DNA of 40,884 nucleotides from Ureibacillus manganicus DSM 26584 (lineage in GTDB: Bacteria; Bacillota; Bacilli; Bacillales_A; Planococcaceae). Shown in pieces: positions 17,993 through 26,044 of the stretch. The stretch lies in the NCBI RefSeq assembly GCF_000772945.1, contig NZ_JPVN01000028.1, forward strand, positions 1 to 40,884. Reading direction: 5' to 3'. The notes beneath the pieces are model-generated. The model saw only the letters and a list, made by a program, of their open reading frames with translations. It had not been told where the DNA came from and searched no databases. Numbering within the stretch: position 1 is the stretch's first letter; the number at the start of each line of letters is the position of its first letter. The translations under genes and the position numbers were made by a program.

Positions 17993-18022
17993 AAGCGGGG
18001 ATGTTTCGTCCCTGCTTTTTTC
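17993..18022 (+). terminator. Intrinsic terminator downstream of metH
   Basis: AAGCGGGGA (17993-18001) pairs with TCCCTGCTT (18009-18017) with one G-U pair, followed by T6. It lies 100 bp past metH. Between 18024 and 18131 an open stretch of 35 codons and a perfect palindrome (18059-18070) have no assigned role. Confidence 0.85.
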
Positions 18023-18156
18023 TAATGTAGAGCTTAATAGACAAATGGTAAGAGGAAAGTTACCGGTAACGTCTAATGAGGAGTGTTTAGAAATTAATTC
18101 TTCACAAGGAACTAAAGTGAATGTAATATGATTACATATTAAAAAGGGGGATAGCA

Positions 18157-18669
18157 ATGATTAGATCAATGCAAATGGAAGATTTAGAAACTGTAAATGA
18201 AATATTTAATGATGCCATTTTAAATACAACTGCACTTTATAAATATTCTCCAGAAACGATTGAACAAAGAATTGAATGGTTTTTAGCAAAAGAGAAAAAT
18301 AATGATCCTATTTTCGTTTTGGAAGAAAATGGAGAAGTTGTTGGTTTTGCAACTTACTCACAATTCCGTCCCTATCCGGCTTATAAATATACAGTGGAGC
18401 ATTCTGTCTATGTACATAAAGACCACTATCGAAAAGGAATTGGATCAAAGTTAATGAAACACTTGATTACCGAGGCAGAAAAACGCGAAGTAAAGACGAT
18501 GATCGCTTGTATCGACGCTAGTAATGAAGGGAGCATACTATCCCATCAGAAGTTAGGATTCTATTACACTGGAAAAATTCAAAATGCTGGCTACAAATTT
18601 GGACGTTGGCTAGATATTGTATTTTATCAACTGGATTTAAAAGGTCCTGAGCAACCTACTGAGCAATAA
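18157..18669 (+). CDS. GNAT N-acetyltransferase, phosphinothricin acetyltransferase-like
   Basis: A 170-aa single-domain GNAT protein of the Pat/YwnH group. It has the group's NDAILNTTALY opening near residue 19, FRPYPAYKYTVEHSVYV near 71, the acetyl-CoA motif A as YRKGIGSKL near 93, and the closing LGFYYTGKI and FGRWLDIVFYQ segments. Members acetylate phosphinothricin, methionine sulfone or related amino acids; the physiological substrate here is unknown. ATG at 18157 follows AAAGGGGG. It lies 266 bp after metH behind a terminator and is followed by the 52-bp repeat array. Confidence 0.88.
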   Translation: MIRSMQMEDLETVNEIFNDAILNTTALYKYSPETIEQRIEWFLAKEKNNDPIFVLEENGEVVGFATYSQFRPYPAYKYTVEHSVYVHKDHYRKGIGSKLMKHLITEAEKREVKTMIACIDASNEGSILSHQKLGFYYTGKIQNAGYKFGRWLDIVFYQLDLKGPEQPTEQ

Positions 18670-18717
18670 CTAGATATTAAATAGAGCAATGATTATCTAA
18701 TAGGGTAGTAATCATGT

Positions 18718-19437
18718 GAACGACATTTCAAGTGGATTTCCTGCCAGAAATGTCCTTCATCAAGGCGAAGAACGACATTTCAAGTGGATTTCCTACCAGA
18801 AATATCCTTCATCAAGGCGAAGAACGACATTTCAAGTGGAATTCCTATCAGAAATGTCCTTCATCAAGGCGATGAACGACATTTCAAGTGGATTTCCTAC
18901 CAGAAATGTCCTTCATCAAGGCGATGAACGACATTTCAAGTGGAATTCCTATCAGAAATGTCCTTCATCAAGGCGATGAACGACATTTCAAGTGGATTTC
19001 CTACCAGAAATGTCCTTCATCAAGGCGATGAACGACATTTCAAGTGGAATTCCTATCAGAAATGTCCTTCATCAAGGCGATGAACGACATTTCAAGTGGA
19101 TTTCCTACCAGAAATGTCCTTCATCAAGGCGATGAACGACATTTCAAGTGGAATTCCTATCAGAAATGTCCTTCATCAAGGCGATGAACGACATTTCAAG
19201 TGGATTTCCTACCAGAAATGTCCTTCATCAAGGCGATGAACGACATTTCAAGTGGATTTCCTACCAGAAATGTCCTTCATCGAGGTAATGAACGACATCT
19301 CAAGTGGATTTCCTGTCAGAAATGTCCTTCATCAAGGCGATGAACGACATTTCAAGTGGATTTCCTACCAGAAATGTCCTTCATCAAGGCGATGAACGAC
19401 ATTTCAACTGCATTTCCTACCAGAAATGTCCTTCATC
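18718..19437. repeat. 52-bp tandem repeat array, about 14 hairpin-forming copies
   Basis: Units begin with GAACGACATTTCAAGTGGA at 18718 and then exactly every 52 bp to 19394; the last unit decays after 19437. Each interior unit contains GATGAAcGACATTTC facing GAAATGTCcTTCATC over a 17-nt loop, a 14-bp stem with one C-C mismatch, then the linker AAGGC. Two types alternate: GGATTTCCTACC (A) and GGAATTCCTATC (B). Units 2-9 read ABABABAB, a 104-bp higher-order repeat; units 10-14 are type A variants. Since 52 is not a multiple of 3 the frame shifts every copy, so the open frames across it are not genes. It has no unique spacers and is not a CRISPR. Confidence 0.95.
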
Positions 19438-19458
19438 CAAATTTCAGCACTATCCAAC

Positions 19459-19497
19459 CTTAGCTAAATCGAAATATCATTATATTTCGATGCTAAG
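19459..19497. other. Imperfect hairpin after the repeat array
   Basis: CTTAGC (19459-19464) and ATCGAAATA (19468-19476) pair with TATTTCGAT (19483-19491) and GCTAAG (19492-19497), leaving a 3-nt bulge. There is no T tract, so it is not a standard terminator. The rest of 19498-19690 shows no gene. Confidence 0.5.
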
Positions 19498-19690
19498 CCA
19501 CTCTCCAATCCCCATGTTATCCAAATAATCCACCTATCTATATCCAAAGAATACATATCTTGCCCAACATCAAATAAAAAATAGTCCTTAAATTAATTCA
19601 TAAAGGTAAAATTACCTGGAATATACTAAATAAGCACCTTGGAAATAGTTGGAATGGGATCTTCAAAACTAATTTTATAGGGGGAAAGCC

Positions 19691-21292
19691 GTGAAAAGAC
19701 ACTATCTTATTTTGTCATTAATGATTGTGTTGCTATTATTAGCTGCTTGTTCAGGTAATACGCCTACGGAAAAAGAAACAGTAAAAGAAAATGAGACAAC
19801 AGAAAAAGGAACCAATACTGAAACTAATACCACTAATGAAACAACTACGGAAGATAGGGATCTAGTAATTGCAATTGGCTCGGATATGTTAAGCTTTGAT
19901 ATTCATAACCACAACAATACTTCAACAGAATCTATCCACCAAAATATGTTTGATTACTTGTTTAAGCGCGATGAAAATAATGAGTTACAACCATGGTTAG
20001 CAGAGTCTTATGAAATTATTGATGATACAACAGTAGAGGTTGTATTAAAACAAGGTGTAAAATTTCATAACGGAGATGAATTCACCGCAGATGATGTGAA
20101 ATTTACACTTGAGCGAGTTGCAACAGATAGTGCGCTAAAGGAGCACCCAAACTATAAACAAATTAAAGAAGTAAAAATTATTGATCCTTATAAAGTGCAA
20201 ATTATCACCCATGCACCTGAACCGTCGATTATCCATCGACTTGCACGTTTAGGATCAGGAATGTTACCAAAAAAATATATTGAAGAAAATGGATGGGATC
20301 ACTTCCTAAACAATCCAATAGGAACAGGTCCTTATCAGTTTGTTCAGTGGATAAGAGATAGTCAAATTGTTTTTGAGCCATTTGAAAATTACTTTTTAGG
20401 TAAAGTTGATGAGTGGGATAAAGTAACATTCCGCGTTATTCCAGAAGATTCGACTCGAGTATCTGAGTTACTTACTGGTGGGGTAGATATTGCAACGAAT
20501 ATTCCGCCAGCTGACTGGGAGCGAGTGCAAAGTAATGACAATACATCCTTAATACAAGAAGTGTCAAATCGTGTCCTTTTCCTAGTACTTCGCACAACAG
20601 AAGGGTTACCAACAGCTGATGTGAAAGTGCGTCAAGCAATCGATTATGCAATTGATGATGGAACACTTACAGAGTTTGCTTTGAAGGGTGCTGGGATCCC
20701 TACTTTAACAATGGTTGGACCAGGTAACTTTGGGCACGAACCAAGTCTATATAATACGTATAACTATGATATAGAAAAAGCGAAGCAATTACTTGCTGAA
20801 GCAGGTTATCCAAATGGATTTGATATGACTCTTCACGCATCAAAGGGGCGATATTTACAAGATGGTGATGTAGCCGAGTTGATTGTCGGTATGTTAGCGC
20901 AAGCAGGTATTAATGTGAAATTGGAATTCTCAGAGTGGAGTACATTTGTACAATTACGAAATGCAAATGAAAATAAAGAGGCTTATTTACTCGGCTTAGG
21001 AAATTCAATGTATGATGGTGCTTACTCGTTAGACCGATTCCATACAGAACGTTTTGTAGGTCATACAGATTACTCAAATGCAGAAGTAGATGCATTATTA
21101 AATGAATCTAGAACAAACATGGATTCTGTCACACGTGAACAACAGCTACAAGAAATCCAAAAAATCGTCGCTGAAGATGTTCCGTACGTAACGTTATATC
21201 TAGAAAAAATTAATACAGGAATAAATCGTGCAATCAACTTTACTCCAACTTCAGATGAGATGCTTTACGTTCCAACGATAACTCGGAAATAA
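19691..21292 (+). CDS. Peptide-type ABC transporter substrate-binding lipoprotein
   Basis: A 533-aa extracytoplasmic binding protein of family 5 (OppA/DppA/NikA). It has a lipoprotein signal peptide with the lipobox LAAC (Cys at residue 20), a Thr/Glu/Asn-rich linker to about residue 55, and the family's recurring segments: WLAESYEI, FHNGDEFTADDVKFTLER, GTGPYQFVQW and AKQLLAEAGYPNGFDMTL. It should bind peptides or similar ligands at the cell surface. No permease or ATPase gene is adjacent, so it is an orphan that must share a transporter encoded elsewhere. Start is the GTG at 19691 after AGGGGGAAA. Confidence 0.92.
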   Translation: MKRHYLILSLMIVLLLLAACSGNTPTEKETVKENETTEKGTNTETNTTNETTTEDRDLVIAIGSDMLSFDIHNHNNTSTESIHQNMFDYLFKRDENNELQPWLAESYEIIDDTTVEVVLKQGVKFHNGDEFTADDVKFTLERVATDSALKEHPNYKQIKEVKIIDPYKVQIITHAPEPSIIHRLARLGSGMLPKKYIEENGWDHFLNNPIGTGPYQFVQWIRDSQIVFEPFENYFLGKVDEWDKVTFRVIPEDSTRVSELLTGGVDIATNIPPADWERVQSNDNTSLIQEVSNRVLFLVLRTTEGLPTADVKVRQAIDYAIDDGTLTEFALKGAGIPTLTMVGPGNFGHEPSLYNTYNYDIEKAKQLLAEAGYPNGFDMTLHASKGRYLQDGDVAELIVGMLAQAGINVKLEFSEWSTFVQLRNANENKEAYLLGLGNSMYDGAYSLDRFHTERFVGHTDYSNAEVDALLNESRTNMDSVTREQQLQEIQKIVAEDVPYVTLYLEKINTGINRAINFTPTSDEMLYVPTITRK

Positions 21293-21296
21293 GTTT

Positions 21297-21336
21297 AAAA
21301 CGTCAGAGGTAATTTTTCATCTTCCTCTGACGTTTT
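21297..21336 (+). terminator. Intrinsic terminator after the binding-protein gene
   Basis: AAAACGTCAGAGG (21297-21309) pairs with CCTCTGACGTTTT (21324-21336), a perfect 13-bp stem. Confidence 0.9.
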
Positions 21337-21423
21337 AATTTGATCAACACTGCCTTCTTCAATGAAAATCCTACATCGAATCATTAGTATGTATCCTTCA
21401 AATAACTAGTGCACATAATGAAA

Positions 21424-21460
21424 AAAACTATTCCAATACTATCATTGGGATAGTTTTTTC
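21424..21460 (+). terminator. Second terminator-like hairpin before the desaturase gene
   Basis: AAACTATTCCAAT (about 21425-21437) pairs with ATTGGGATAGTTT (21444-21456) with one G-U pair, then T-rich bases. No gene lies between it and the terminator at 21297. Confidence 0.7.
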
Positions 21461-21500
21461 TTATTATTTTATACTTTTTCATACAAATTCAAACCGAAGT

Positions 21501-21520
21501 TATACTATGACATTTGTAAT
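21501..21520 (+). promoter_or_regulatory. Candidate -10 and DesR-type operator before the desaturase
   Basis: TATACT (21501-21506) is a plausible -10. It adjoins an inverted repeat, ATGACA-TT-TGTAAT (21507-21520), with one mismatch. DesR-controlled desaturase genes carry a dyad upstream of the -35; if this is the DesR site, the promoter used must lie further downstream. Both assignments are tentative. Confidence 0.3.
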
Positions 21521-21607
21521 GAATATCTAGTGATGTTTGATTCTATTCTATATGTATTAATATTTGTATTATAAAAATAATTAATAAGCTAGAAAGAGGG
21601 ATTTTCA

Positions 21608-22678
21608 TTGACTATGACTGATGCTGAAAAAACAAAACAGTTACGTAAAGAAGTAGCTGCTTATGCAAAAGCAGAAAGAAATAAAAGTATTATTCAGATG
21701 ATTAACACTATCGTTCCACTATTACTACTATGGTCCGCGGGGTATTACTTAGTACAATTTTCGCCTTGGTATGCGGCAGCTTGTGGTGTTTTATCTTCAG
21801 CATTCTTAGTTAGAACTTTCATCATTTTCCATGATTGTACACATGGATCGTTCTTTAAGAATAAAAAAGCGAATGATATCGTAGGAAATATAACAGGAAT
21901 TCTAACTTCATTTCCATATATGAAATGGAGACGAGAGCATTTGATTCACCATGCATCAAGTGGAAATCTTGATAAGCGCGGAATTGGTGATATTGATATG
22001 CTTACGGTTGATGAATACTTAGCAAAATCAAAATTTGGTCGTCTAGCATACCGTTTGTATCGTAACCCGATTGTTATGTTTGGGCTAGGCCCCCTTTATT
22101 TAGTGCTAGTATTAAATCGTTTTAATATAAAAGAAGCGAAGAAAAAAGAACGCTTAAATACTTATTTTATTAATTTAATGGTGCTATTACTTTGTGCATC
22201 ACTAATATTCTTCTTTGGTTGGCAGTCGTTTTTATTAGTTCATGGGATTACACTGTTTGCAGCAGGATCAATGGGGATTTGGTTATTCTACATTCAACAT
22301 ACGTATGAAGATTCGTATTTTGAGTACGATCCAGAGTGGGATTACGTAAAAGCAGCAGTTGAAGGTAGCTCGTTTTACAAATTACCAAAAGTTTTGCAGT
22401 GGGTAACTGGTAATATCGGGTATCATCACGTGCACCATCTTGCGCCAAGAGTACCGAACTATAAATTAGAAGAAGCGCATGCTTCAATTACGCCGTTACA
22501 AAAAGCAACGACAATTACACTTAAAACAAGTTTAGAATCTATTCGTTATAAACTTTATGATCCGAAGCAGAAGAAGTTTGTCACGTTTAAAGAAGTAGAT
22601 AAAATAGTACCAGCGAAAAAAAATCAATTTACATCTAAAGAGTTATCTCAAAAGTATACTGATACTTTTGGTGGATAA
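21608..22678 (+). CDS. des: Membrane fatty acid desaturase (Des)
   Basis: A 356-aa membrane-bound acyl-lipid desaturase, close in length to B. subtilis Des (352 aa), the delta-5 desaturase that restores membrane fluidity in the cold. The three His boxes of the diiron site are HDCTH (75-79), HLIHH (111-115) and HHVHH (273-277), with an extra His in IQHTYED (229-235). Membrane helices flank them. Start is the TTG at 21608 after GAAAGAGGG. The thermosensor pair desK-desR follows after a terminator and its own promoter, as expected for control by DesK/DesR. Electrons would come from ferredoxin or flavodoxin encoded elsewhere. Confidence 0.95.
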   Translation: MTMTDAEKTKQLRKEVAAYAKAERNKSIIQMINTIVPLLLLWSAGYYLVQFSPWYAAACGVLSSAFLVRTFIIFHDCTHGSFFKNKKANDIVGNITGILTSFPYMKWRREHLIHHASSGNLDKRGIGDIDMLTVDEYLAKSKFGRLAYRLYRNPIVMFGLGPLYLVLVLNRFNIKEAKKKERLNTYFINLMVLLLCASLIFFFGWQSFLLVHGITLFAAGSMGIWLFYIQHTYEDSYFEYDPEWDYVKAAVEGSSFYKLPKVLQWVTGNIGYHHVHHLAPRVPNYKLEEAHASITPLQKATTITLKTSLESIRYKLYDPKQKKFVTFKEVDKIVPAKKNQFTSKELSQKYTDTFGG

Positions 22679-22710
22679 GGAAGTTTAATTTTTCGGTAGT
22701 CCCGGATAAA

Positions 22711-22749
22711 AAAACACAACTTGACCTATTAAGGTTGGGTTGTGTTTTT
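22711..22749 (+). terminator. Intrinsic terminator after des
   Basis: AAAACACAAC (22711-22720) pairs with GTTGTGTTTT (22739-22748), with additional pairing inside. It separates des from desKR. Confidence 0.88.
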
Positions 22750-22785
22750 CTAAAGCAAAGCATTTTAAATTGTGATAGGGAGAAT

Positions 22786-22814
22786 GTGTCATAAAATTCA
22801 TGTACTGTTATAAT
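22786..22814 (+). promoter_or_regulatory. Sigma-A promoter of desK-desR
   Basis: GTGTCA (22786-22791), a 17-bp spacer and a perfect TATAAT (22809-22814), 32 bp before the desK start. Confidence 0.65.
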
Positions 22815-22846
22815 AAAAGGAAAACAAAGATACTGTGAGGTTAATA

Positions 22847-23977
22847 ATGCAGAGTTGGTATACGATTTTTCCTAAGAACCCTTGGATTAGTATTTATGTT
22901 TGGATTATTTTTTGCATTTTGCCTTTTTATTTTCTTATTCGTTCCTATTCATATATTCAAATAGTCATAGGTATTCTATTAATACTTGTTTATTTCTTAT
23001 CCCATTGGCTGTCCTTTAACTCTAAAAATGGTCTTGTCTATATGTGGATCAGTTTTGAGATGGTATTGAATGTTGTCATGACCTTAATGTTCGGGTATGT
23101 ATATTTGTCGCTGTTTACAGCATTTTTTATCGGTAATATTCGTCATCCGGTAGGATTTTATATCATGTACGGCTTACATATAGGTTTTACTGTTATTTCT
23201 ATTGTGTTCGGATATTTCTTGAATCTAAATTTATTCCTATCACAAACTCCTTTTCTTATAATTACAGTTCTAGGAGTAGTATTACTGCCATTTACTTTAT
23301 ACAACCGGAACAAAAGGGAGAACCTAGAAGGGGAACTTGAAGTAGCAAAAGAACGAATTGCAGAGTTAATCATCTATGAAGAACGTCAACGTATCGCGCG
23401 TGATTTACACGATACCCTTGGCCAAAAGCTCTCACTAATCGTGCTGAAAAGTGATCTTGCAAATCGTCTTGTGACAAAAAATCCAGAAGAAGCAATTCAT
23501 GAAATGAAGGACATCCGTCATACAGCAAGTATTGCTTTAAAGGAAGTACGTGAACTTGTTTCTAATATGCGAGCAACTAAAATAAAAGAAGAATTAATTC
23601 GAGTAGAACAACTTTTAAAAGCTGCAAGTATAAAGTACGAAATTGAGGGAGATACACAAAAACTAGCAATGCCAGTCCTAGTTGAAAATGTTCTAAGTAT
23701 GTGTATAAAAGAGGCCATTACAAATGTTGTGAAGCATAGTAATGCTAAAAAATGTAAAATAATTATTGGACAAGATGATAATGAAATTTTCATCAAGATT
23801 CAAGATGATGGTAAAGGGATTGGTCAAGTTGAGAATTTCTATGGTAATGGCTTGAGAGGTATGGAAGAAAGACTTGATTTTATCAACGGTGCCGTAACAT
23901 TTGAAGATAATACTAAAGGTACAACCTTAAGTATTTCTGTCCCACTTGCCATTACCCATCAAAAAAGGAGTGAATGA
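22847..23977 (+). CDS. desK: Sensor histidine kinase DesK (membrane thermosensor)
   Basis: A 376-aa histidine kinase of the HisKA_3 class. About five hydrophobic helices fill residues 1-150, then a coiled stretch leads to RIARDLHDTLGQ with the phospho-accepting His188, the same number as in B. subtilis DesK. The ATPase domain has the N box EAITNVVKHSN, the G1 box DDGKGIG and GNGLRGMEERL. In B. subtilis, membrane thickening in the cold turns DesK into a kinase for DesR. I chose the ATG at 22847, with GTGAGG upstream, over the GTG at 22835 that lies in that site. Its stop is 1 bp before desR starts. Confidence 0.92.
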   Translation: MQSWYTIFPKNPWISIYVWIIFCILPFYFLIRSYSYIQIVIGILLILVYFLSHWLSFNSKNGLVYMWISFEMVLNVVMTLMFGYVYLSLFTAFFIGNIRHPVGFYIMYGLHIGFTVISIVFGYFLNLNLFLSQTPFLIITVLGVVLLPFTLYNRNKRENLEGELEVAKERIAELIIYEERQRIARDLHDTLGQKLSLIVLKSDLANRLVTKNPEEAIHEMKDIRHTASIALKEVRELVSNMRATKIKEELIRVEQLLKAASIKYEIEGDTQKLAMPVLVENVLSMCIKEAITNVVKHSNAKKCKIIIGQDDNEIFIKIQDDGKGIGQVENFYGNGLRGMEERLDFINGAVTFEDNTKGTTLSISVPLAITHQKRSE

Positions 23978-23978
23978 T

Positions 23979-24590
23979 TTGATACGTATTGTTATTGCTG
24001 AAGATCAAGGCATGCTTTTAGGAGCAATGAAATCACTGCTTAATATGGAAGAAGATATGGAAGTAGTGGGGCTTGCAAAAAATGGTGAAGAAGCAATTCA
24101 TCTAGTGGAACAACTACAACCTGATATTTGCATTATGGATATTGAGATGCCAGTTAAAACAGGATTAGATGCAGCAGAACATTTATATTCCACACAAAGT
24201 GAATGTAAAATTATTATCCTAACAACATTTGCTAGACCGGGTTATTTTGAACGAGCTCGAAAAGCAGGTGTGAAAGGATATTTACTGAAGGATAGTCCTA
24301 TTGAAGAACTTGTACAATCGATTCGAACAATTATTGGTGGGAAGCGAATTTATGCGCCTGAATTAGTTGATTTTGTTTATGAAGATGAAAGTGAAAATCC
24401 ACTGACAGATCGTGAAAGTCAAGTGTTAGAGCTCGTTGCTGAAGGTAAAACAACAAAAGAAATTGCATCTGAACTTTATTTATCTACAGGTACTGTACGT
24501 AATTATATATCAACTATTTTAGACAAACTTGGAGTTGGGAATCGAATCGAAGCAATTTCAAGATTTAAAGAAAAAGGTTGGAATAAATAA
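23979..24590 (+). CDS. desR: Response regulator DesR (NarL/LuxR type)
   Basis: A 203-aa response regulator. The receiver domain has the acidic pocket E8-D9, the phosphorylation site Asp54 (CIMDIEMP) and the conserved Lys in YLLKDS; the C-terminal LuxR-type helix-turn-helix contains LTDRESQVLELVAEG and TTKEIASELYLSTGTVRNYI. D54 matches the phosphorylated residue of B. subtilis DesR. Phosphorylated DesR activates des. Start is the TTG at 23979, with AGGAG 8 bp upstream at the end of desK; the nearby ATG at 23974 runs straight into a stop, and an open frame from 23946 would overlap desK. A hairpin-rich element follows directly after the stop. Confidence 0.93.
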   Translation: MIRIVIAEDQGMLLGAMKSLLNMEEDMEVVGLAKNGEEAIHLVEQLQPDICIMDIEMPVKTGLDAAEHLYSTQSECKIIILTTFARPGYFERARKAGVKGYLLKDSPIEELVQSIRTIIGGKRIYAPELVDFVYEDESENPLTDRESQVLELVAEGKTTKEIASELYLSTGTVRNYISTILDKLGVGNRIEAISRFKEKGWNK

Positions 24591-24594
24591 GAAA

Positions 24595-24877
24595 AGCGGA
24601 GAACGCCTGCTCAACTCCGCGTCGGCGAAAACGCGACTTATCGCCGAAAACGCCACGTCCTGTGGCATCGTCGATATGACCAACGTCGTGTTGGCCTCTG
24701 TCGCATCGCCTACATGACCCACATCCTGTGGGCCTCAGCAACTGGCCGTTCGTTTACGCGACATCCTGTCGCACTACCGGCACTCGTACATCCATGTACT
24801 TCGGAGAAACCGACAAAAGGGCGCTCTTTGCCCTTGCAGGCGGTTTTGAAGTTGCCGAGGAGTTGGCGTTCGCAGCT
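24595..24877. repeat. 283-bp dispersed-type element made of about eight short hairpins
   Basis: The ends are imperfect inverted repeats, AGCGGAGAACGCC (24595-24607) and GGCGTTCGCAGCT (24865-24877). Inside, perfect short stems follow each other: GCGGAG/CTCCGC (24596/24615), CGGCGA/TCGCCG (24623/24641), GCCAC/GTGGC (24652/24662), CCAAC/GTTGG (24680/24690), CCCACA/TGTGGG (24718/24727), GCGACA/TGTCGC (24758/24767), GTACAT/ATGTAC (24786/24794) and AAGGGC/GCCCTT (24817/24830). Loops often read TCC. The element is clearly GC-richer than its surroundings. Open frames through it lack ribosome binding sites. I recall similar segments in other Bacillales, which fits a non-autonomous repeat. Confidence 0.75.
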
Positions 24878-24931
24878 AGACATTGTTCCAACTCAAAAAC
24901 ATATACTTTCTTATTCAATAAGAAAATAAAA

Positions 24932-24969
24932 TGGCTACCAATCTAGGAATTTATTAGATTGATAGCCTA
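24932..24969 (-). terminator. Terminator of the proline dehydrogenase gene
   Basis: GGCTACCAATCTA (24933-24945) and TAGATTGATAGCC (24955-24967) pair with one mismatch on the plus strand, which is a G-U pair on the minus transcript. T-rich sequence follows on the minus strand. Confidence 0.8.
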
Positions 24970-24985
24970 TTTAATTGCAAATTAT

Positions 24986-25960
24986 TTATTTTCGCTTTGT
25001 TAGACGACCTAAAACAAAAGCGGCAGCTGCTACGCCAAGTATTGTGTTTGTTTTTTTGTTAAATACTTGTTTCGTAACTAGGTTTAAATTTTGCGGACGT
25101 TCCGCTAAGCGACGCATAAAATAACCGTACCAGTCACTTCCAAATGGTACATATGTACAGAAATTGTACCCTTCTTTTGCAAGTTCTAATTGCATTTCTT
25201 TACGGAAGCCATAAAGCATTTGGAATTCAAATTTATCTTTTGAAATATTGTTATCTTTTACAAATTGTTTAACATAATTAATCACGTTATGATCATGAGT
25301 TGCAATTGATGTGAATTCACCATTTAATAAGTGATATTCTATAAGCTCAATAAAGTTTAAATCAATATCGTGTTTATCTTGATAAGCTACCTCTGCAGAT
25401 TCTTTATATGCCCCTTTTACGATACGTAAACGATAATCCTTATATTTTTCAGTATATTCCTTTGCATCAAAGAAGTAAGCTTGAATAACCGTACCAATGT
25501 TGTCATAAGTTTCTGAAATTTTTTCCATTAAATCAAACGTTGGTTGTAGTCGATTATAAGTCTCTTGGTCTAAGTTAACATGCATATTATATTGGTTTGC
25601 TTTTCCTACGATTTCCATAAGGTTTTCATAACAAAAATCATAGTCAATATCTAACCCAACTTGAGACGGTTTTACTGAAATGTGTGAATTGACACCGTTT
25701 TCATGAATTGCTTCAATAACAGCTAAAATTTGTTCTTTTGCCTTAGTTGCTTCAGATCTTTCATATACAAATTCACCTAAGTTATCAACAGTACAAGAAA
25801 TTCCTTGGCTATTTAATACCTTCATACTTTCAATCGCTTCTTCGATGTTCGTACCTGCTACTACAGTTTGTGCACCCAACTTTAAACCATATTTTTGCGC
25901 AGCAGAGTTTAAGTATTGATTTTCAGATAAATTAATGAAAAAGTCTCTTAATAATGGCAT
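24986..25960 (-). CDS. putB: Proline dehydrogenase, monofunctional
   Basis: A 324-aa FAD-dependent proline dehydrogenase that oxidises proline to pyrroline-5-carboxylate at the membrane and passes electrons to quinone. The barrel motifs are visible: HISVKPSQVGLD near residue 93, RIVKGAYKES near 179, ATHDHNVI near 218, FQMLYGFR near 245, and VPFGSDWYGYFMRRLAERPQN near 270-290, the substrate-binding helix. A short hydrophobic C-terminal tail (ILGVAAAAFVLGRL) precedes a basic end. B. subtilis has two such genes (putB, fadM); I cannot tell which is closer. ATG at 25960 has GAAGGAG upstream. No P5C dehydrogenase gene is adjacent. Confidence 0.92.
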   Translation of the reverse strand: MPLLRDFFINLSENQYLNSAAQKYGLKLGAQTVVAGTNIEEAIESMKVLNSQGISCTVDNLGEFVYERSEATKAKEQILAVIEAIHENGVNSHISVKPSQVGLDIDYDFCYENLMEIVGKANQYNMHVNLDQETYNRLQPTFDLMEKISETYDNIGTVIQAYFFDAKEYTEKYKDYRLRIVKGAYKESAEVAYQDKHDIDLNFIELIEYHLLNGEFTSIATHDHNVINYVKQFVKDNNISKDKFEFQMLYGFRKEMQLELAKEGYNFCTYVPFGSDWYGYFMRRLAERPQNLNLVTKQVFNKKTNTILGVAAAAFVLGRLTKRK

Positions 25961-25987
25961 ATATGCTAACTCCTTCTTTTTTCTAAA

Positions 25988-26017
25988 ATTATATCATAGT
26001 TAAAAAATTGTAGTTAA
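25988..26017 (-). promoter_or_regulatory. Promoter of the proline dehydrogenase gene
   Basis: On the minus strand, TTAACT (26017-26012), an 18-bp spacer and TATAAT (25993-25988) lie 28 bp before the start codon. Confidence 0.55.
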
Positions 26018-26044
26018 ATTTCTAGAATAGATTCAATTTTCCGA

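Noticed and set aside
18718-19437. CRISPR array
   Set aside because: Whole 52-bp units repeat without unique spacers, and no cas genes are present.
18716-19528. Protein genes inside the 52-bp repeat array
   Set aside because: The period is not a multiple of three, so open frames are by-products of the repeat; no ribosome binding site is seen.
24529-24946. Small proteins in the hairpin-rich element after desR
   Set aside because: Several overlapping frames are open only because the element is GC-rich and repetitive; none has a ribosome binding site.
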